Below are positions 10,491 to 24,000 of a stretch of 64,000 nucleotides of DNA, piece by piece. The notes under the pieces are model-generated. The model made no database searches. It was given only the letters and a program-made list of their open reading frames with translations, and was not told where the DNA came from. The stretch comes from Quillaja saponaria (taxonomy: Eukaryota; Streptophyta; Magnoliopsida; Fabales; Quillajaceae): NCBI GenBank assembly GCA_029379385.1, contig CM055607.1, positions 3,348,001-3,412,000 of the forward strand, read 5' to 3'. A program made the translations under genes and the position numbers. Every line of letters begins with the position of its first letter. Within the stretch, counting starts at the first letter, position 1.

Positions 10491-13427
10491 GCAAAAGAAT
10501 GAATTACTAGAACAAAGGTCGAGAAAGAGAGAGAATAAAGAGTGTGTTAACGTGCAGTAGTCAAGTCCAAACAGCAAAGATATATTAATTGGGTTAGAAT
10601 TGTATGATGATGGAGGAAACCAGAGTAGGTTTAGGACAATGTGTTGTCGAGCTAAGATTGGAAGAGAGGGAACATTGTCGTTAATGTCTCATTTTGAGCC
10701 ACAGGATTTGCAAAAGTCCGTACGAGGTATTGTCAAATGTCAAATGAGCCTCGTGGGACCAAAATGTGTTTGGGATGCGAAGGAAATTATTTGTCTTCCA
10801 CCCTTCTACATTTATTTGCTTTTTTGGTATGATGCTTAATTAAGAATCTGTTTGGTTTATCTTTTCACCGCTAATTATAATTTTAGACCATAATTTATAG
10901 TTAAATTATTTTTCATACGATGTTTAAATGACCTTAAAAACCATAGCTTGCAAGTTGCAACCATAATTTCACAATATTTTTAATTATAAAAAAGGACATT
11001 TATGTATTAGAAAGTAGAAATACATGTGATACTAACCATTATTTTAATTATTCACATAGACGTTAGGAGCATTGTAATACCAAACTTTTATACAATTATG
11101 AGGAGTTCATTAGTTGTAATACTGAACTTTTATACGAATATGAGGCTAAAAGTGAAAACATGTATATAAATTCTTATCATCATTCATATAGATGTTTGAG
11201 AGCCTGTAGACACCTCATTTGTATAATTTTGAAATGAGTAAATACTACATACATATATCTCACACAAGTGTCATATTATATTCCTATCATTGTAAACAAA
11301 CACACTAAAACAACTATTACCATATTAGTCCACTAGTTTCTATCATCTCATTAAAATTTATTATTTTTAATATAACTATTTTATATTTTTTGTTTCATGT
11401 TTTCCTTTTTCCCACTTATAACTCTTATTATTACTCCTACATTCCTTCTCCTATCTTACTCTCTATGTTATGGGCCAATCCATCGTTCTCTCTAATGCTT
11501 GAATTCAAACATCTTAATTATTAAGATGAGAGGAAACAAAAGAGAAAGATGGTGTCCTCATTTCGGGACATTAATTAAAATAAGAGAAACAATTTGAAGA
11601 TTGTATGCATATAAATCACATATATTAATTAATTAATCCAAATCTTTTCTATTTATTATCAACTTGTTTTTTCATTCTTAAAATTTGCAAAATAGTACTT
11701 GTATCAGAAGCTAGTGTAATAGTTACTCCACACCAGATTTAATTCTTGCAATTTGTTTAGTTCAACAGCTCTGTCTTGGAGGCGTTCATACTTCTTTTAA
11801 GAAGATTTATTTTTCTACTTCTTTATTATGTGTGTTAATTATTTATGAAGTAAAGGGGTGAAATTCGAATATGAGACCATTATCTCGTACAAAATTAGAC
11901 TATGAAACCTCATCCTAGATACTAGATAGGTATAATTAAGTTTTAAGAAGCATTATATTATGGATTAAGTAATTAATTAAAAACGTGAAAACGAATATGA
12001 TCTAAGTAATTAATAGGTGGAATCGCAATATTTATGTCATGAGAATAATTAAAGTGTCTTTGTTGTGGTCCATCATCTTAGTCTTAGGTGCAAGAAATTT
12101 ATATGTTGGTAAACGGGAGTACTATTTGACAATATTATCTTATGTGCAAGGTTTTAAAAAGGAACCTGTAATTATTATATATGCAAGTTGGAGTGGTCCA
12201 TTGCTCTATTAGCTTAAGCTAAGAACGGAGAATATGGTTTGGTTGTAACATCACCTAGTTTAGTTTAATATGATAATTGATTGTTTGATCGAATAAATGA
12301 ATCACTGTTTATATTTATATTGAATCGGGTCAAGTTTAAATTGATTATTCGATAGTCACAAAATTATATGAAGATTAAGAAATAAAATATAAAAGATGCC
12401 TTACTTTAGGATCAAATTTTAGCTCTTTTAAAGTAGATCATTAGCAAATCGAATTATTTTTAATAAATTCATATCATGCCAGAGAGAAAGAGAGATATTC
12501 ATCCTATATATGGATTGGAAACCCTAAGTGACACTTTCAATATATAGATCTCATATGATGAATCTATTTGCATAACTGTATTGGTACTAAGGGGACTAAT
12601 ATTTGTAACTTTAAGACCTGAAATTTCACATAATAATTATGTACCAGGAAACAAATTTAATTAGGGACAAGATTGAGCAGAAAATTTAATCAATAAGCCT
12701 TTTTTATCTTTATATTTATATTTTGAATTTTTTAAGATAAATTTATTTTTATAGTACTTGTAAAATAAAAGTTTTATCTTAAGAGTTGGTTTAGTGATTG
12801 ATGTGATCATTTTATTGACTTAATGGATTCGTTTGACACTCTTTGATAAATCAAATAAAAATAAGAGTGCTATCAATTTCGTTTTTTTTTTTTTTTTTTT
12901 CTTTTCTAAACATATCAATTTGCATTTTAAAATTTTGATTTAATATATTTAGAATAAAATAAAACAATTGTCAGTAAATCCATTGGGATCCGAAGGGGTT
13001 AACATGTTTTATGCAGCACCAAGTTTTAATTTATCTTTTTATTTTCATTTATTATTAATAAATATGAAATTTCATAAAAATGATGGAAAAGAAAAAATAA
13101 ATAAGAATGTGCTTCCTTGAAGATCGTTTCAGAAGTCATCAAATCGAAGTTTTTTTTTTTTTTTCTTTGATCCATGCCCCTTAAATCCATATCTCAATCC
13201 CCAAATATAAACACACATCTCATGGTTTAAAAAAAATATGTCAATAATTCAATGGCAATGGTAATAACAAATTTTGCTACGCGTGATGGAGCTAATGACT
13301 GAATAAATTAATAGGATATTGCAGATTTGTAGTATCTTAGACTAAATTGAAAAAATTAAATGACCAAAATAATAATTTAATGATAATAAGAGTACTATTA
13401 ATTTTACTTTTTTAAAGTTTATATTAA

Positions 13428-14310
13428 TCTATACTATCTATTATCTATATTATATATAAAAGAGTCTTAGAGGCATAATTTTTTTTTATTTTCTTTTATA
13501 CCCTTATGAGTTTGTATTATTACATAGTTATATTTAATTGTTATTTTGTTTCAAATAAACTATTTTTTTTAAAATTTTTCCTAATTTTTTTCTATTTTAA
13601 TATCAATAGAATTGTAATAATTTTAGGACTATTGATTTCTTTTTTACTAATTATAATTTTTTAATAATTATATGTCAATAGCAATTAAAATTGAATTTCT
13701 ATTTTTTTTAAATTTTAATAAGTACCTAATAATCCTAATTTTGTAGTTTTTCTCAAATTTAAGAATTAAAATTTTAAAAATTACTATGAATTAAAAGAAA
13801 TATTAAGACTATAGTTTTCATGATTATAATATTGTTGTTTAACTTTTATATCATAAAAAAAAATTATATTTTTTCAATAATTATATATCAATATTAGTTA
13901 ATATTGAATTTTGTAAATTTTTTATTTAATAATATCATAATAATTATAATATATTTCTTCTCCAATTTATGAATTATTATTTTTTTTTTAAACTATGAAT
14001 TAAAAAATATTTAGAGTATAGTCTACATGATTATATATTGTTGTTTTAACTTTTAATGGAAGAAGTTTTATTTTCTTAAATGCCCTATGAGTTTTTACTA
14101 TTACTTAAATACTTTTTAATAGTTATTTTGCTTTAAATATTCTATTTACTTATTTTACTACTTTCATAATTTTTTTTCTATTTTAATATTAATATAATTG
14201 TAATTATTTTATGGCTATTGATTTTTTTATCCAAATTCTTTTCAATATTAATAAATCTATAATTTTTTAATGACTATATATCCATAGTAATTAATATTGA
14301 ATTTATCACA
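13428..14310. repeat. Duplicated AT-rich repeat, possibly Helitron-derived
   Basis: The segment 13470-13700 recurs at about 14065-14310. Shared order: a CCCTATGAGTTT-like block, a TTATTTTG block, TTTTTTTCTATTTTAATAT, ATTGTAAT, then an ATTGATTT block and a TTAATATTGAATTT-like end. A weaker third partial copy lies around 13860-13920. The left side begins TCTATACTATCTATTATC, like the TCTATACTA start of some plant Helitrons. I could not find a CTRR hairpin end, so the class is an inference. Confidence 0.4.
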
Positions 14311-16025
14311 TTTTTTAATTTAATAAGTTACTAATAATTATAATATTATAAATTAATTTTCTTTTAAAGTGCTATGAATGAAAAAAAAATATATTAAAAG
14401 TATAGTTTTTATGATTATAATATTATTGTATTAATATTTCCTCAATCTTTAGAATTTTTTTTTAAATAATTTCTTTAGATTTATATCAATTGTTGATGAA
14501 CATATATGTATATATTATAAATACAATTTAGGCATATTAAGTGTGCCATAAAAGCTAGTCATATTAAATAAACCATGACACAACATGTAAAAGATATATA
14601 TAATATTATGAAAAACGTTTCCAATTGCATTGAGAGATAATAAGTTTAGTATAATATAATAATAAATCATTACTTTTAGAATATTAATTATTATTTTTTC
14701 ATGTTAACAAGTGTTTTGAAGGAAATGGTATTTAGTGGTTTAAACAAGCTCAGTTTGAGCTAACATCATATTCGTTTAAAGTTTGCTAGCTTAAACTCTC
14801 GTTAAGAGCTCACAAGCCTAAATCCAAGCTCAGGCTCAACTTGTTGATGTTATTTAATTAAAAATGAAAAATTCTTAGAAAAAATCTCTTTTAAGTTATA
14901 ATAATTATTCTCAAATGCTTTAGATATTTTTGGCCTTTTTAAGTCTTATATTTTATAAGTATGTGACTATAGCTACTTTAGCTGTGACAATAGAACTACT
15001 CTAAAAAAAAAAAAGACTTATATTATATAATAATATACATTTACTAAAATTTTGTAAGATGTAATTACAACAATATATATTTTAAGGGTCAAAATCATAA
15101 ATATCTATTTTTATGAGAGGAAACATTTTCAAAAAAATTTGTAGAAGCCACAATCCCTACAGGTCAAAGATAGGCCAAACATTCACTTGGGTCAAAGACA
15201 GGCTAGACATTTACTTTGAAACTAAAGAATTATAATTTTATTCCTTACCGCTTTTCAAAAATAAGATTGAGTGTTAATTAAGATACATAATATCATTGGC
15301 TTTCTCACCGTATAGTTTATAGATCTTAATGCCAATAGGAGTAGGCCATGAAAACTTTACTTTTTCTTTTTCCGCTCCCCTCTCTGGTGGTGGCTTGGAC
15401 TTTTGTTTACACTTTGGAGGTGCAATTTCATCCCCTTAAGTTGGTTTTCCTCCACTTAGTGATTCTTCTTGTTGTTTGGCTCTATATATCTCCCTTTTCT
15501 TGTTTTGGATTTCTGTCAGATTCATGTATCTACTAAGGAAGCTGACTCAGATCTCTATGATGATTTCAACATTGCTGTGCATGTTAGCTAGCTATGGAAT
15601 TCACTATTTAGGATTCAATACTACTTGATATGTGGTTACAATCATATATATTAGTATCTAATATAAATATTGTGAAATCATGGTTTCTCTGAAGGAGCTC
15701 AAACAAATTAACTTCTTAAATGTTCATCTAATATATAATTTTCCTCCCGAACTTATCCTGCATTTGTGGAAGAAGGAATATTTTGAAGGAGAAAAAGAAA
15801 ATAGAAAAACAAGAGGACGTCATTATAAATTCTTTACATGTCTTTTGTCTGTGGCTAGAAGGTTCCTTAGTCCTTTGTGAGTCAGTCACTGCTGTTTTTT
15901 TTGCCAATATATATATCAATTGCAATAGCTCATGAACCATTTCCACGTTGCCACCATTGTGAAGCATTTGCCTAGCTGCAGGTACTTTATACTTTATGTA
16001 GGCAGCTAAATTCTGAGACACGAAA

Positions 16026-19000
16026 TCAAAGCATCCATCCAGGGATGAAGCCATTGACTTGTTGAGCATGACTTGTTGAAGTTATCTGATCTGAACCCAC
16101 ATCATTATACCTATACCTAGAAATAAATCAAAAGAACATGTTAGGAAGGATATGAGTGAGGTAACCTTTGCGATGAAATAGAAAAATAAGTTTGATAATT
16201 AATTGTTTACCCTATTTGCAATGTGGGATTGCAATCTAAAGGCTGGATGAAGCACTGAGAATGATTAGGCTGTGCACCATATGGCATACTTTGATCACTT
16301 TCCCAGGATTGCCGGAACTGATTTCTTGAACTAATTTCATCAAGCTGCTAAGAAAAAGTTTACATTAAATGTTTTATAATCATACTAGCCACAAATACTA
16401 ATTTGAGGAGGGAGGCTCGTGCGTTGGCCCGACCTTTACTGTTATAGTAAACTGAAAGGGATGAGTAGATAAGGACAAGTATCATCTGACGATAAAAGCT
16501 GAGGAAACAACTTAGACAAGCAGAAAAGCTTTGAGGACATGTCCTAAAAGGGCAGCATTGCCACTTCTTGCAGCCAAAGAAAGCATACAATGCTAACCTT
16601 TTAGAAAATGGATTAGATTCAACAAAAAATGCTAGAAACTTACCTTTGTAGTCAAAGCTCTGTTTGCTTCTACTAGCAGATGCTCCTGTAGATAAACAGT
16701 ATCGGTAAGCATCAGTGGCACATTGAATTGGACTGTTCTCATACTATATCAACACCACATACCTTGTTCTGCAGATCAGAAAGCTGGTCCAGCATATATT
16801 GGGTCTGCAAAGCATATTGAAGTAGTTGAGAAATTAGTAATAAGAATTACAGTAAGTTTTCCCTTATAACACGAGAGAACTTCGTAGTAAAATGGGAAAT
16901 TAGGCATGGGACGAATACAGAAACAGTGAATGCCATATCTTCAATTAAGAAAGTAAGACATTGCAATTCTTGAAAATGTCAATTTTCACTCTGGAAATGA
17001 TAAAATCCTAAACAAAGCAAGACTAATTCTTAACTAAGTCAGTTTTCAGTAACATACTTTCTTTGTACATATGGCACAGTGGAAAGTGTCCTTGTTGAAG
17101 GCTTACCAATCTAGTTTTTATACTTAGCTACAGGATGAAATCTAATTTAAATTGCAGAAAAGGTGTTGCATGAAACTACAGTAAAATAAATTGTAATTCA
17201 ACAGTACTCAATACAGAGCAGCATAGCAATGCATATAGCGCACTGGATCACCAAGTGTGAATTCCAAGTGAGTAGATGGTGCCCTAATTTACTTTCTGAA
17301 TCACCAAAGTTTCAATGATTAGACTGGGGACTCTTCCCTGGCTCTGCTTACTTGGTCTACTATATATATTCCTGTAATTTATACAAGACGCATATGGTCT
17401 TACCCTGGTAGATCTCACTTGCTTGAGAGACGAATCAAGTTGGCGCTCAAGCTCCTCCAGTTCCTTTGTGTTTAGCTGGCCCAAATCTTCCCCAAGAAGG
17501 TTTCTACATTGACAAGGACAAGTATTTTAGTTTAGACCTTACGTTTCATGTCGGAACTGTTTTGCAAAATATGCAACACTCCAAGATTTAACCAAAAAAA
17601 TAATAATACAGTTTTGCAGCATCGCTTACCTCTGAGTCCTTTGCAGGGACTCATATTTTGCTTTCAGCTTCAAGTATTCCCTGTAGCTGCTCTGCTACAA
17701 AAAAGAATAATAACTGAGAATTAAAAGATTTGAGGCATTGGAGAAATAGAACAAAAACAACTGGCAACAAATAACTGTCAGCAGAATTATCTATGCTGTC
17801 AAACAAGCATTCCAAGAATCTACAATGTGCTTTACAAAATTTTTTTTGAGCAATGACATTAATGGAGGAAAACTATTCCAAATTTCCAATTCAGCTACCT
17901 CAAGCTCATTGGCTGGTTTGCTGACTTCAATTGCACCATAGCTGCACTTTTGGTATCTTTCCAGAGTTTTCAGCATGCTAATACAAGACAGGAAAAGAAA
18001 GATCCATCAAACTCATTAATGGAACCAAACGCAATTAAATAATTCGAAAAGAATGTAATTGCAACAAATGTAATTGCAACATCTCTTAGTGCGGGAAGAT
18101 ATAGAATCATTTTCCAACTTAGTTTTTGTATCACATATATATGTTTTGGAACCAAACCTAACGGCTCACTGCTGGTGAAAGTTAAACAGTAACTTGTATT
18201 ATTGAATATGAAGACATACTCCTTGGTTTTCCATTCATAGTAGTTTTATTTTCTTTATTATGTGAATCTCATCAACTTTTGCATTTTTTCATATCATTTG
18301 AATATGTCTATTGATGTGTAATCCCACATTGCTAAGGTTAAAAAGCTTAACACTAGATCTAGCTGGTGACACCCCTATGCGCCTAAATCCTAATATGCAT
18401 CATTGTTAAGAATTATAGTAAAACACCCACAAAAGCAAGTTATTGGGAGGAGGTACTTCTATCCTTGTAAACTCACATTAAGTTACTATACAACCAAACC
18501 CCCACTCTTCGAAGTCAACGTCCACCATAACAAACCCCACTCTTCAACTTCGACGTCCATAACAACTGTAAGTAGCCACTTGTTATGGGCAAAACTATAT
18601 ATACTTGAGTGGGGTCAAATATTATGCACATATCAAAAATTATGAGGGGAAAAATATAAAAATCACCCACTGAATTTCATAAAAGACATACTGACCCAAA
18701 AAAACAAATTAAACAAATTAAATAATAAAATAGTTTACTATATTAGAAAATGATTTTAAGTTAATAATATTAATTAAAAATAAGTAAATTACTATATGTA
18801 TAAAATCAAGTTAGTTTTTCAATTTCAACTACTTTCAGTATTTGATAGTAAAATAAAATTTTGTAAGTTCTTAGAAATTTTTAAACAAGTTATATTGTCG
18901 ATAGTTAGACCTTATGGAGTGATTTATAGCTTAGTAAATGGGTTAATTTCCTTTATTTATAGCTAGTTTTCTTAGCACACACCAACCCCACATAATCACA

Positions 19001-21013
19001 AACTGGGGTGTCGTAAACTCCCCCACTTGAACTAGGGTTGCAATGTCCCAAGCCCACATGGGTGCAAGTACTAGATCTGCTCTGATATTATTTATAATGC
19101 CTCAAGCCCAACTGTTGGGGTGTCATAAACTCCCCCATTGGAACTAGGGTTGCAGTGTCCCGAGCCCACATGGGTGTAAGTGCTGGATCTACTATGATAT
19201 TATTTATAATGCCTCAAGCCCAATTGGCACAAGTATCTTGAAAAGAGTCTAACAACCCACACCGCATGGATTAAAATGCTAGTCCGAACATACATAGTAG
19301 TTGATCTTTGTGGATTATATAGCCAAAATCAATCCAGTATACACTCGATGTGTAACTTACACACGCCAACCCCACACAATCATAAACTGGGGTGTCAGAA
19401 CCTCTCACCACTAATTTTATTGACCAATAGGCACAAAGGGACAAGCTATTCGTGTTTCTCACTCTGTATGGTCCCTGATCATGATCTAGTTCACTATCAA
19501 ATACTAGCTAGTCTTATTTTCATTCCTTGGATTACATTTTTGTTCGGATGTTATGTATCAAGTTCATAGACGTTAGAACATAGTAACTAAAGATACTTAT
19601 AAGTATTGCACAACATGGTCGGACGTGTTATTATTTCAATGTCAATCATTAAGAGAAAGCTACTCTCTAGCAATGACGTTCCATTGAGTTTGGGTTCATG
19701 AATGAACAGATATCTATTCTTTTTTCATACTACATTAATTTAGTCTAACTAGCTATGCTTTCAAGAGTTTCTCACCATTGTGGTCTGAGATCCGATACTT
19801 TAAACCACTTATATATTCAACTTATGCTAATTCTCAATGTACTAATTAATGGAGAGAGAAAAAAAATGTTTTTTATATTTATTGAAAGCAACCAAAACAG
19901 CCAAAAAAATATAGTGTAATATCTAAAATCAATGTAATATAACATAATATAATTTGTAGTCTCATCAAGCATTGAGTAATTACAGGAAGCAAATAAAGCT
20001 CACAAAGTAAATGTAATTCTTAAAAGTACTCGCCATTATTGATTTATTGGAATATGTGATTCTACAGTATACGGATTTAGGGATTTGAAGAAAAAAATTA
20101 AGGAGAAATAAGTTTCTCCAGGCATATACAAACAAAGCAAAAGACATTTACATGTACTCAAGAGCTCAGTCTTTTAAAGAACTTCTCCCTCCCTCCTTTC
20201 CTCCATTTCCTCTAAAATGATCAGAAGGGTTAGATGAAATTAATTAAAGATTGACAATCTACTGAATTTATATTAATTTCCCATTAAACCCAGGTAACAT
20301 TACAATAATTGAAAATAAAACTTCAGAACAAAAAATGGGTTGATGTATTTTTATTTAAAAGCCACATAGAATTACAATTATCACTGCCATAAGTTTTATA
20401 AAAAGAATAATAATAAAGTAAAATTAATAGGAAAATGAAAAAAGAAAACAGAAAGGTTGTAAGCTGTGAATAAAGGTTTCCTTTTGAGTAAGCAAAAAGA
20501 ATGGAGTTTTCAGATCTTATTGGAATGCAATTATGCAAGTACAACATATACAAAAGATCTGATCAGAACCAATTAAACTCAGCTATTTAACAAAAGAATA
20601 CAAACTCATAAATTAAGATTATAATTTACAAGGAGTTGAAAAGGAAATTAAAACCTAACTTTTACCAATGGGTAAAAGGCTAAAACCTTGCTTCATAGAA
20701 TAAAACAAGGAAAAAAAAAATCAAGCCAAGAACAAGCTAGAAGATCTTCAATTTCATACATCAAGAAAGAAAAAGAATAACAAAAAGAAAGAAAAAAAAA
20801 AAGGATTTTGAAGCTATATATTACATACCTAGAGCTACTGCAGAACTCATAGAGCTTGCCACGGTTGGAGAAGATAATAAGGGCAACTTCAGCATCACAG
20901 AGAACAGAGAGCTCATAAGCTTTCTTGAGAAGCCCATTTCTCCTCTTTGCAAATGTAACCTGCCTGTTTATCTTGTTCTCTATCCTCTTCAGCTCTACTC
21001 TTCCCCTACCCAT
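16026..21013 (-). CDS. SEPALLATA1/2-like MIKC MADS-box transcription factor (8 exons, 245 aa)
   Basis: Seen: exons at 21013-20829, 17977-17899, 17694-17630, 17503-17404, 16804-16763, 16685-16644, 16344-16211 and 16116-16026 give a 738-bp frame. The MADS domain starts [20 protein letters not shown]. The I/K region contains [40 protein letters not shown] and [20 protein letters not shown]. The C-terminus has [13 protein letters not shown] (SEP motif I) and ends NGFIPGWML (SEP motif II). Known: SEP proteins are nuclear and bridge A-, B-, C- and D-class MADS proteins in floral quartets. Exons 3 and 7 both begin at NAGNAG acceptors, so isoforms with one extra or missing Gln are likely (17694 versus 17691, and 16347 versus 16344). 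Intron 1 is 2.85 kb and carries tandem repeats. The C-terminal motifs separate it from SEP3 (AGL9). Confidence 0.95.
18970..19400. repeat. Dispersed intergenic repeat (copies also near 39670-39840 and 41155-41260)
   Basis: CACACCAACCCCACATAATC (about 18978) and CACACGCCAACCCCACACAA (about 19362) flank the 112-bp tandem, like duplicated ends. The order 'ttaaaatgctagt ... tatatagccaaaatcaatcc ... acactcgatgtg' at 19270-19350 recurs at 39690-39790 with substitutions. A shorter match (GTTAAAATGCTAACTT) lies near 41172. No frame is evident; it may be a small non-autonomous retroelement. Confidence 0.5.
19005..19228. repeat. 112-bp tandem duplication in SEP-like intron 1
   Basis: Two adjacent copies (from about 19005 and 19117) share GAACTAGGGTTGCAATGTCC or its G variant, AGCCCACATGGGTG, and TGATATTATTTATAATGCCT. 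A few substitutions separate them. They sit inside the dispersed repeat at 18970-19400. Confidence 0.7.
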
Positions 21014-24000
21014 CCTAATTATCCAACCTTTCTATCTATCTCTATAATCTTTCTATTACCTTCCTCCTCAATTCTTAATTTTCCCTTTTTATTTGATGTT
21101 TCTATTTCTATAAATCTATTTGTATAGGACTTGTTTCTTCTCCACTTGGGTACCTGTTTAATCCCTTCTTTTCTGGGTCATCACTCAAGGCAACCAAATT
21201 TGTGAAGTACAAGAGAAAATTAGAAACTTGAAAAGAAACCCAGAGAGAGAAAGAGAAAGAGAAATGGTGAGAGAATTAGGGTTGTGATCTATCTAGCTTT
21301 GGTCATCTCTAACTTGGGTTTTTAACCTCAGGTTTCCAATCCTCACCATAAAATGAAATTGAGCTTAGGGTTGGTGTTCTTTCTAGTTTATATAGTCTGT
21401 TTTTGGCCCCATTCTTTTGTTAGGTTGCAGTTTCTGAAATAAAAGAACATTGTACTTACCCTACCCGCAGTAGAGGCGCGTGACCAACACATCTATATAC
21501 TTGGAATGATCGTGCTCTTAGAAAGACTTCCAGGCGCGTGATGAGACTAGGTTTTTATTATTTTCATAATAACCAAAAAACAATGTCTCTTTTTTTTTTT
21601 TTTTTTCTGATGTCTTCAGAAGAAGTATCAGAACGGCATCATTACCTTAAAATGGTTCTCCACGTGTCGATTTATTATTGCTTAAAGTCTCCTTCATGCT
21701 AAGAAAACTATTTTTCTCTTTTATATAAGTTGGTAAATGAAAATTTATTTCGGGTAATTGATCCCTCCAAGCAGTTCATTAAAATGAAAAAATAAAAGAA
21801 TTTCACTTTATTTTTTATTTTAATGTAGAGCCTAATAGTAGAGATAGCTAATTAAGGATATATATTTTTCTAGTTGCACAAAGCTAAAATAATAATATAA
21901 AGGATAGGAGAATTGTCTAGACATATTGTTAGTGTGCATGAATTTTTTAAATTATAATTTGTGACTATCAAGTAATTTGCCTGTAAATTATAAAAGATAT
22001 ATTCAATTTTAGTGTATTTAGATTGTTCAAAAACTTAAGCAGGACAACAAAAAATAAAGCTAAAAGATATAAAACTTACGCGCATGCGTTACAAGAGAAC
22101 CAAGTGACGGAAGGACGGCTGGGCCGCCAAACAAAGCGCAGCCAAGATGTTTGCAGATCAGAAAGGGTAAAGTTGTCCATATGTATTATTTGGAGGGGTA
22201 GCATCATGCTCCAGACAATGAAAAGATAAGGTCAGTGGTGAGTTCAGCTTTAACACATTGAAGACCAGTTAATGCAAAACCATATTGGAAATGTGCTTCT
22301 TGCCTTCTTGGTGGCCACACAAAAAGAGTTCAACTTTTTCTTTGTTTTTTTCTTTTTTCTTTTTGATTTTGATTGAAGGGTTCTTTGAACACATAAAAAA
22401 GAATAATTTGTATATGAATTAACTGCATCATACTTTAAAAACAGCTTTATCATTATTTAAGTATCACAATTTAAAAATTATTCTTAAATTAGACACTCAT
22501 TTTTTTTTAAATATTGTTTGAGATACTAATTTTATATTGTTTAAGGCACTAATTCACTAAAAATCGGTGAGTATAATCACTTGAAAATTGTGACGTATCA
22601 ATTTTTTAACATATTATAATTTTTTTCTTCTCTTTCTTCTATATATTTTTATTATTTTTAATATTTTCTTAATTATTTATCAAAATTCTTAAATTCATTA
22701 TTGATAAGCATCAAATTGTATCTTTTCTTTTTTGCCTTAACTTGATTATTTTACAAAAAAAATATAAAATACATATTGAATAACATCAATGACATGATTA
22801 TTTTTCTTTTTCTTATTTTTTTTATATTTTATATTTTTTTGATGTTATTCATAATGAAACAAAATTTCGTAAGTTTTGTCTCATAATAAGTAATGATAAA
22901 AATATATTTAAATAAATAAAATAAATATTATATAAGTTGATACTCTTTAATATTCATCTTAGATATTTAATTAGTAAAATAATCAAATAAATGATATATT
23001 AAAATAAAAACTAGATTAAGAAAGAAAGAGAAAAATAATGATGTATAAAAAAATTGTCATGTCACAATTTTTTAGTGACTATATTAATTAATTTTTTAAT
23101 TACGTGCCTTAAAAGAAATAAATAAAAAAAATGTGAGTGTTTATTTGAAAAATAATATCAAATTTAAAGGTAAGTAATGTGTTTGACTCATTTTTTAAGC
23201 AGGTAAGCTTATAACTTAAACTGAAAGATACTTGGATCTAAGACTTCCTTACCCCGTTCTAAATAAGACACCATGACTCCCCTTTCTCTAAGAAAGAAAA
23301 AACAAAGAAGAACAAAAAAAAAAAACTCTAAACCAATAATTGGGGAGAGGAGGTGTGTACACAAGACTCAGTGGCCACCCTAATAACTAATATGTAATAA
23401 ATGTTGGACACTAAGAGAATATGAGTTGACACCCTCTTAGATTTTAAATAGTGGGTTTGATCAATGCCCCTAACTTCAATTCTTTCTCAAACCCTTGAGA
23501 ATTGTACCCCTCTATTTTTATTTTGTGACAAGTTGTATGCCTGTATTTAAGAGTAAAACAAAAAAAAAAAGTTAATATGGGTTTGGGGATTGCTTTGTTG
23601 TAGGGAAATAACCAACAATCTGTGAACTAGCTCTTTTTCTTTCTTCTTTTTAAACCGTACTAATAAATTATAACTATTTAAATAAAGACTTAGAAGTAAA
23701 AAAAGAAAAAAAAAAGCCAAAACGCAATGCTTTAATAGGGATCGGGAATCCACAGGTTTATGTAATGGATTGGCTTCCAAATCCCAACGACTCTATCAAA
23801 GCGTAAAACGACACACTTTTAATGATGTGCCGAGTTTATATTGGAAGGATCTGGAAAGTGGCAGGTGACGTAGATTCATGTAAGATCGATGGAGAAATCT
23901 TGGTCAGCGCCGTACAAAGACAACTGACTACGGCATAAAATTGAAGTGACCTGCCCTCAACTCATGCGTGTCAATATTAGACAGCAGGAACACAGACGAT

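Larger units (their letters stand above)
10285..16025. other. Intergenic region between the two MADS-box genes
   Basis: This 5.7 kb holds the promoter of the FUL-like gene and the 3' flank of the SEP-like gene. It is very AT-rich. I see no gene in it. Short open frames such as 10600-10839 and 15348-15536 have no recognisable motif. The main internal structure is the duplicated AT-rich repeat at 13428-14310. Confidence 0.6.

Noticed and set aside
10231..10577. Overlapping frames of about 105-109 codons on both strands
   Set aside because: They cover the promoter and start of the FUL-like gene and are low-complexity, with no motif.
19005..19228. Tandem units considered as a CRISPR-like array
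   Set aside because: Only two adjacent 112-bp copies with no spacers, in a plant nuclear intron.
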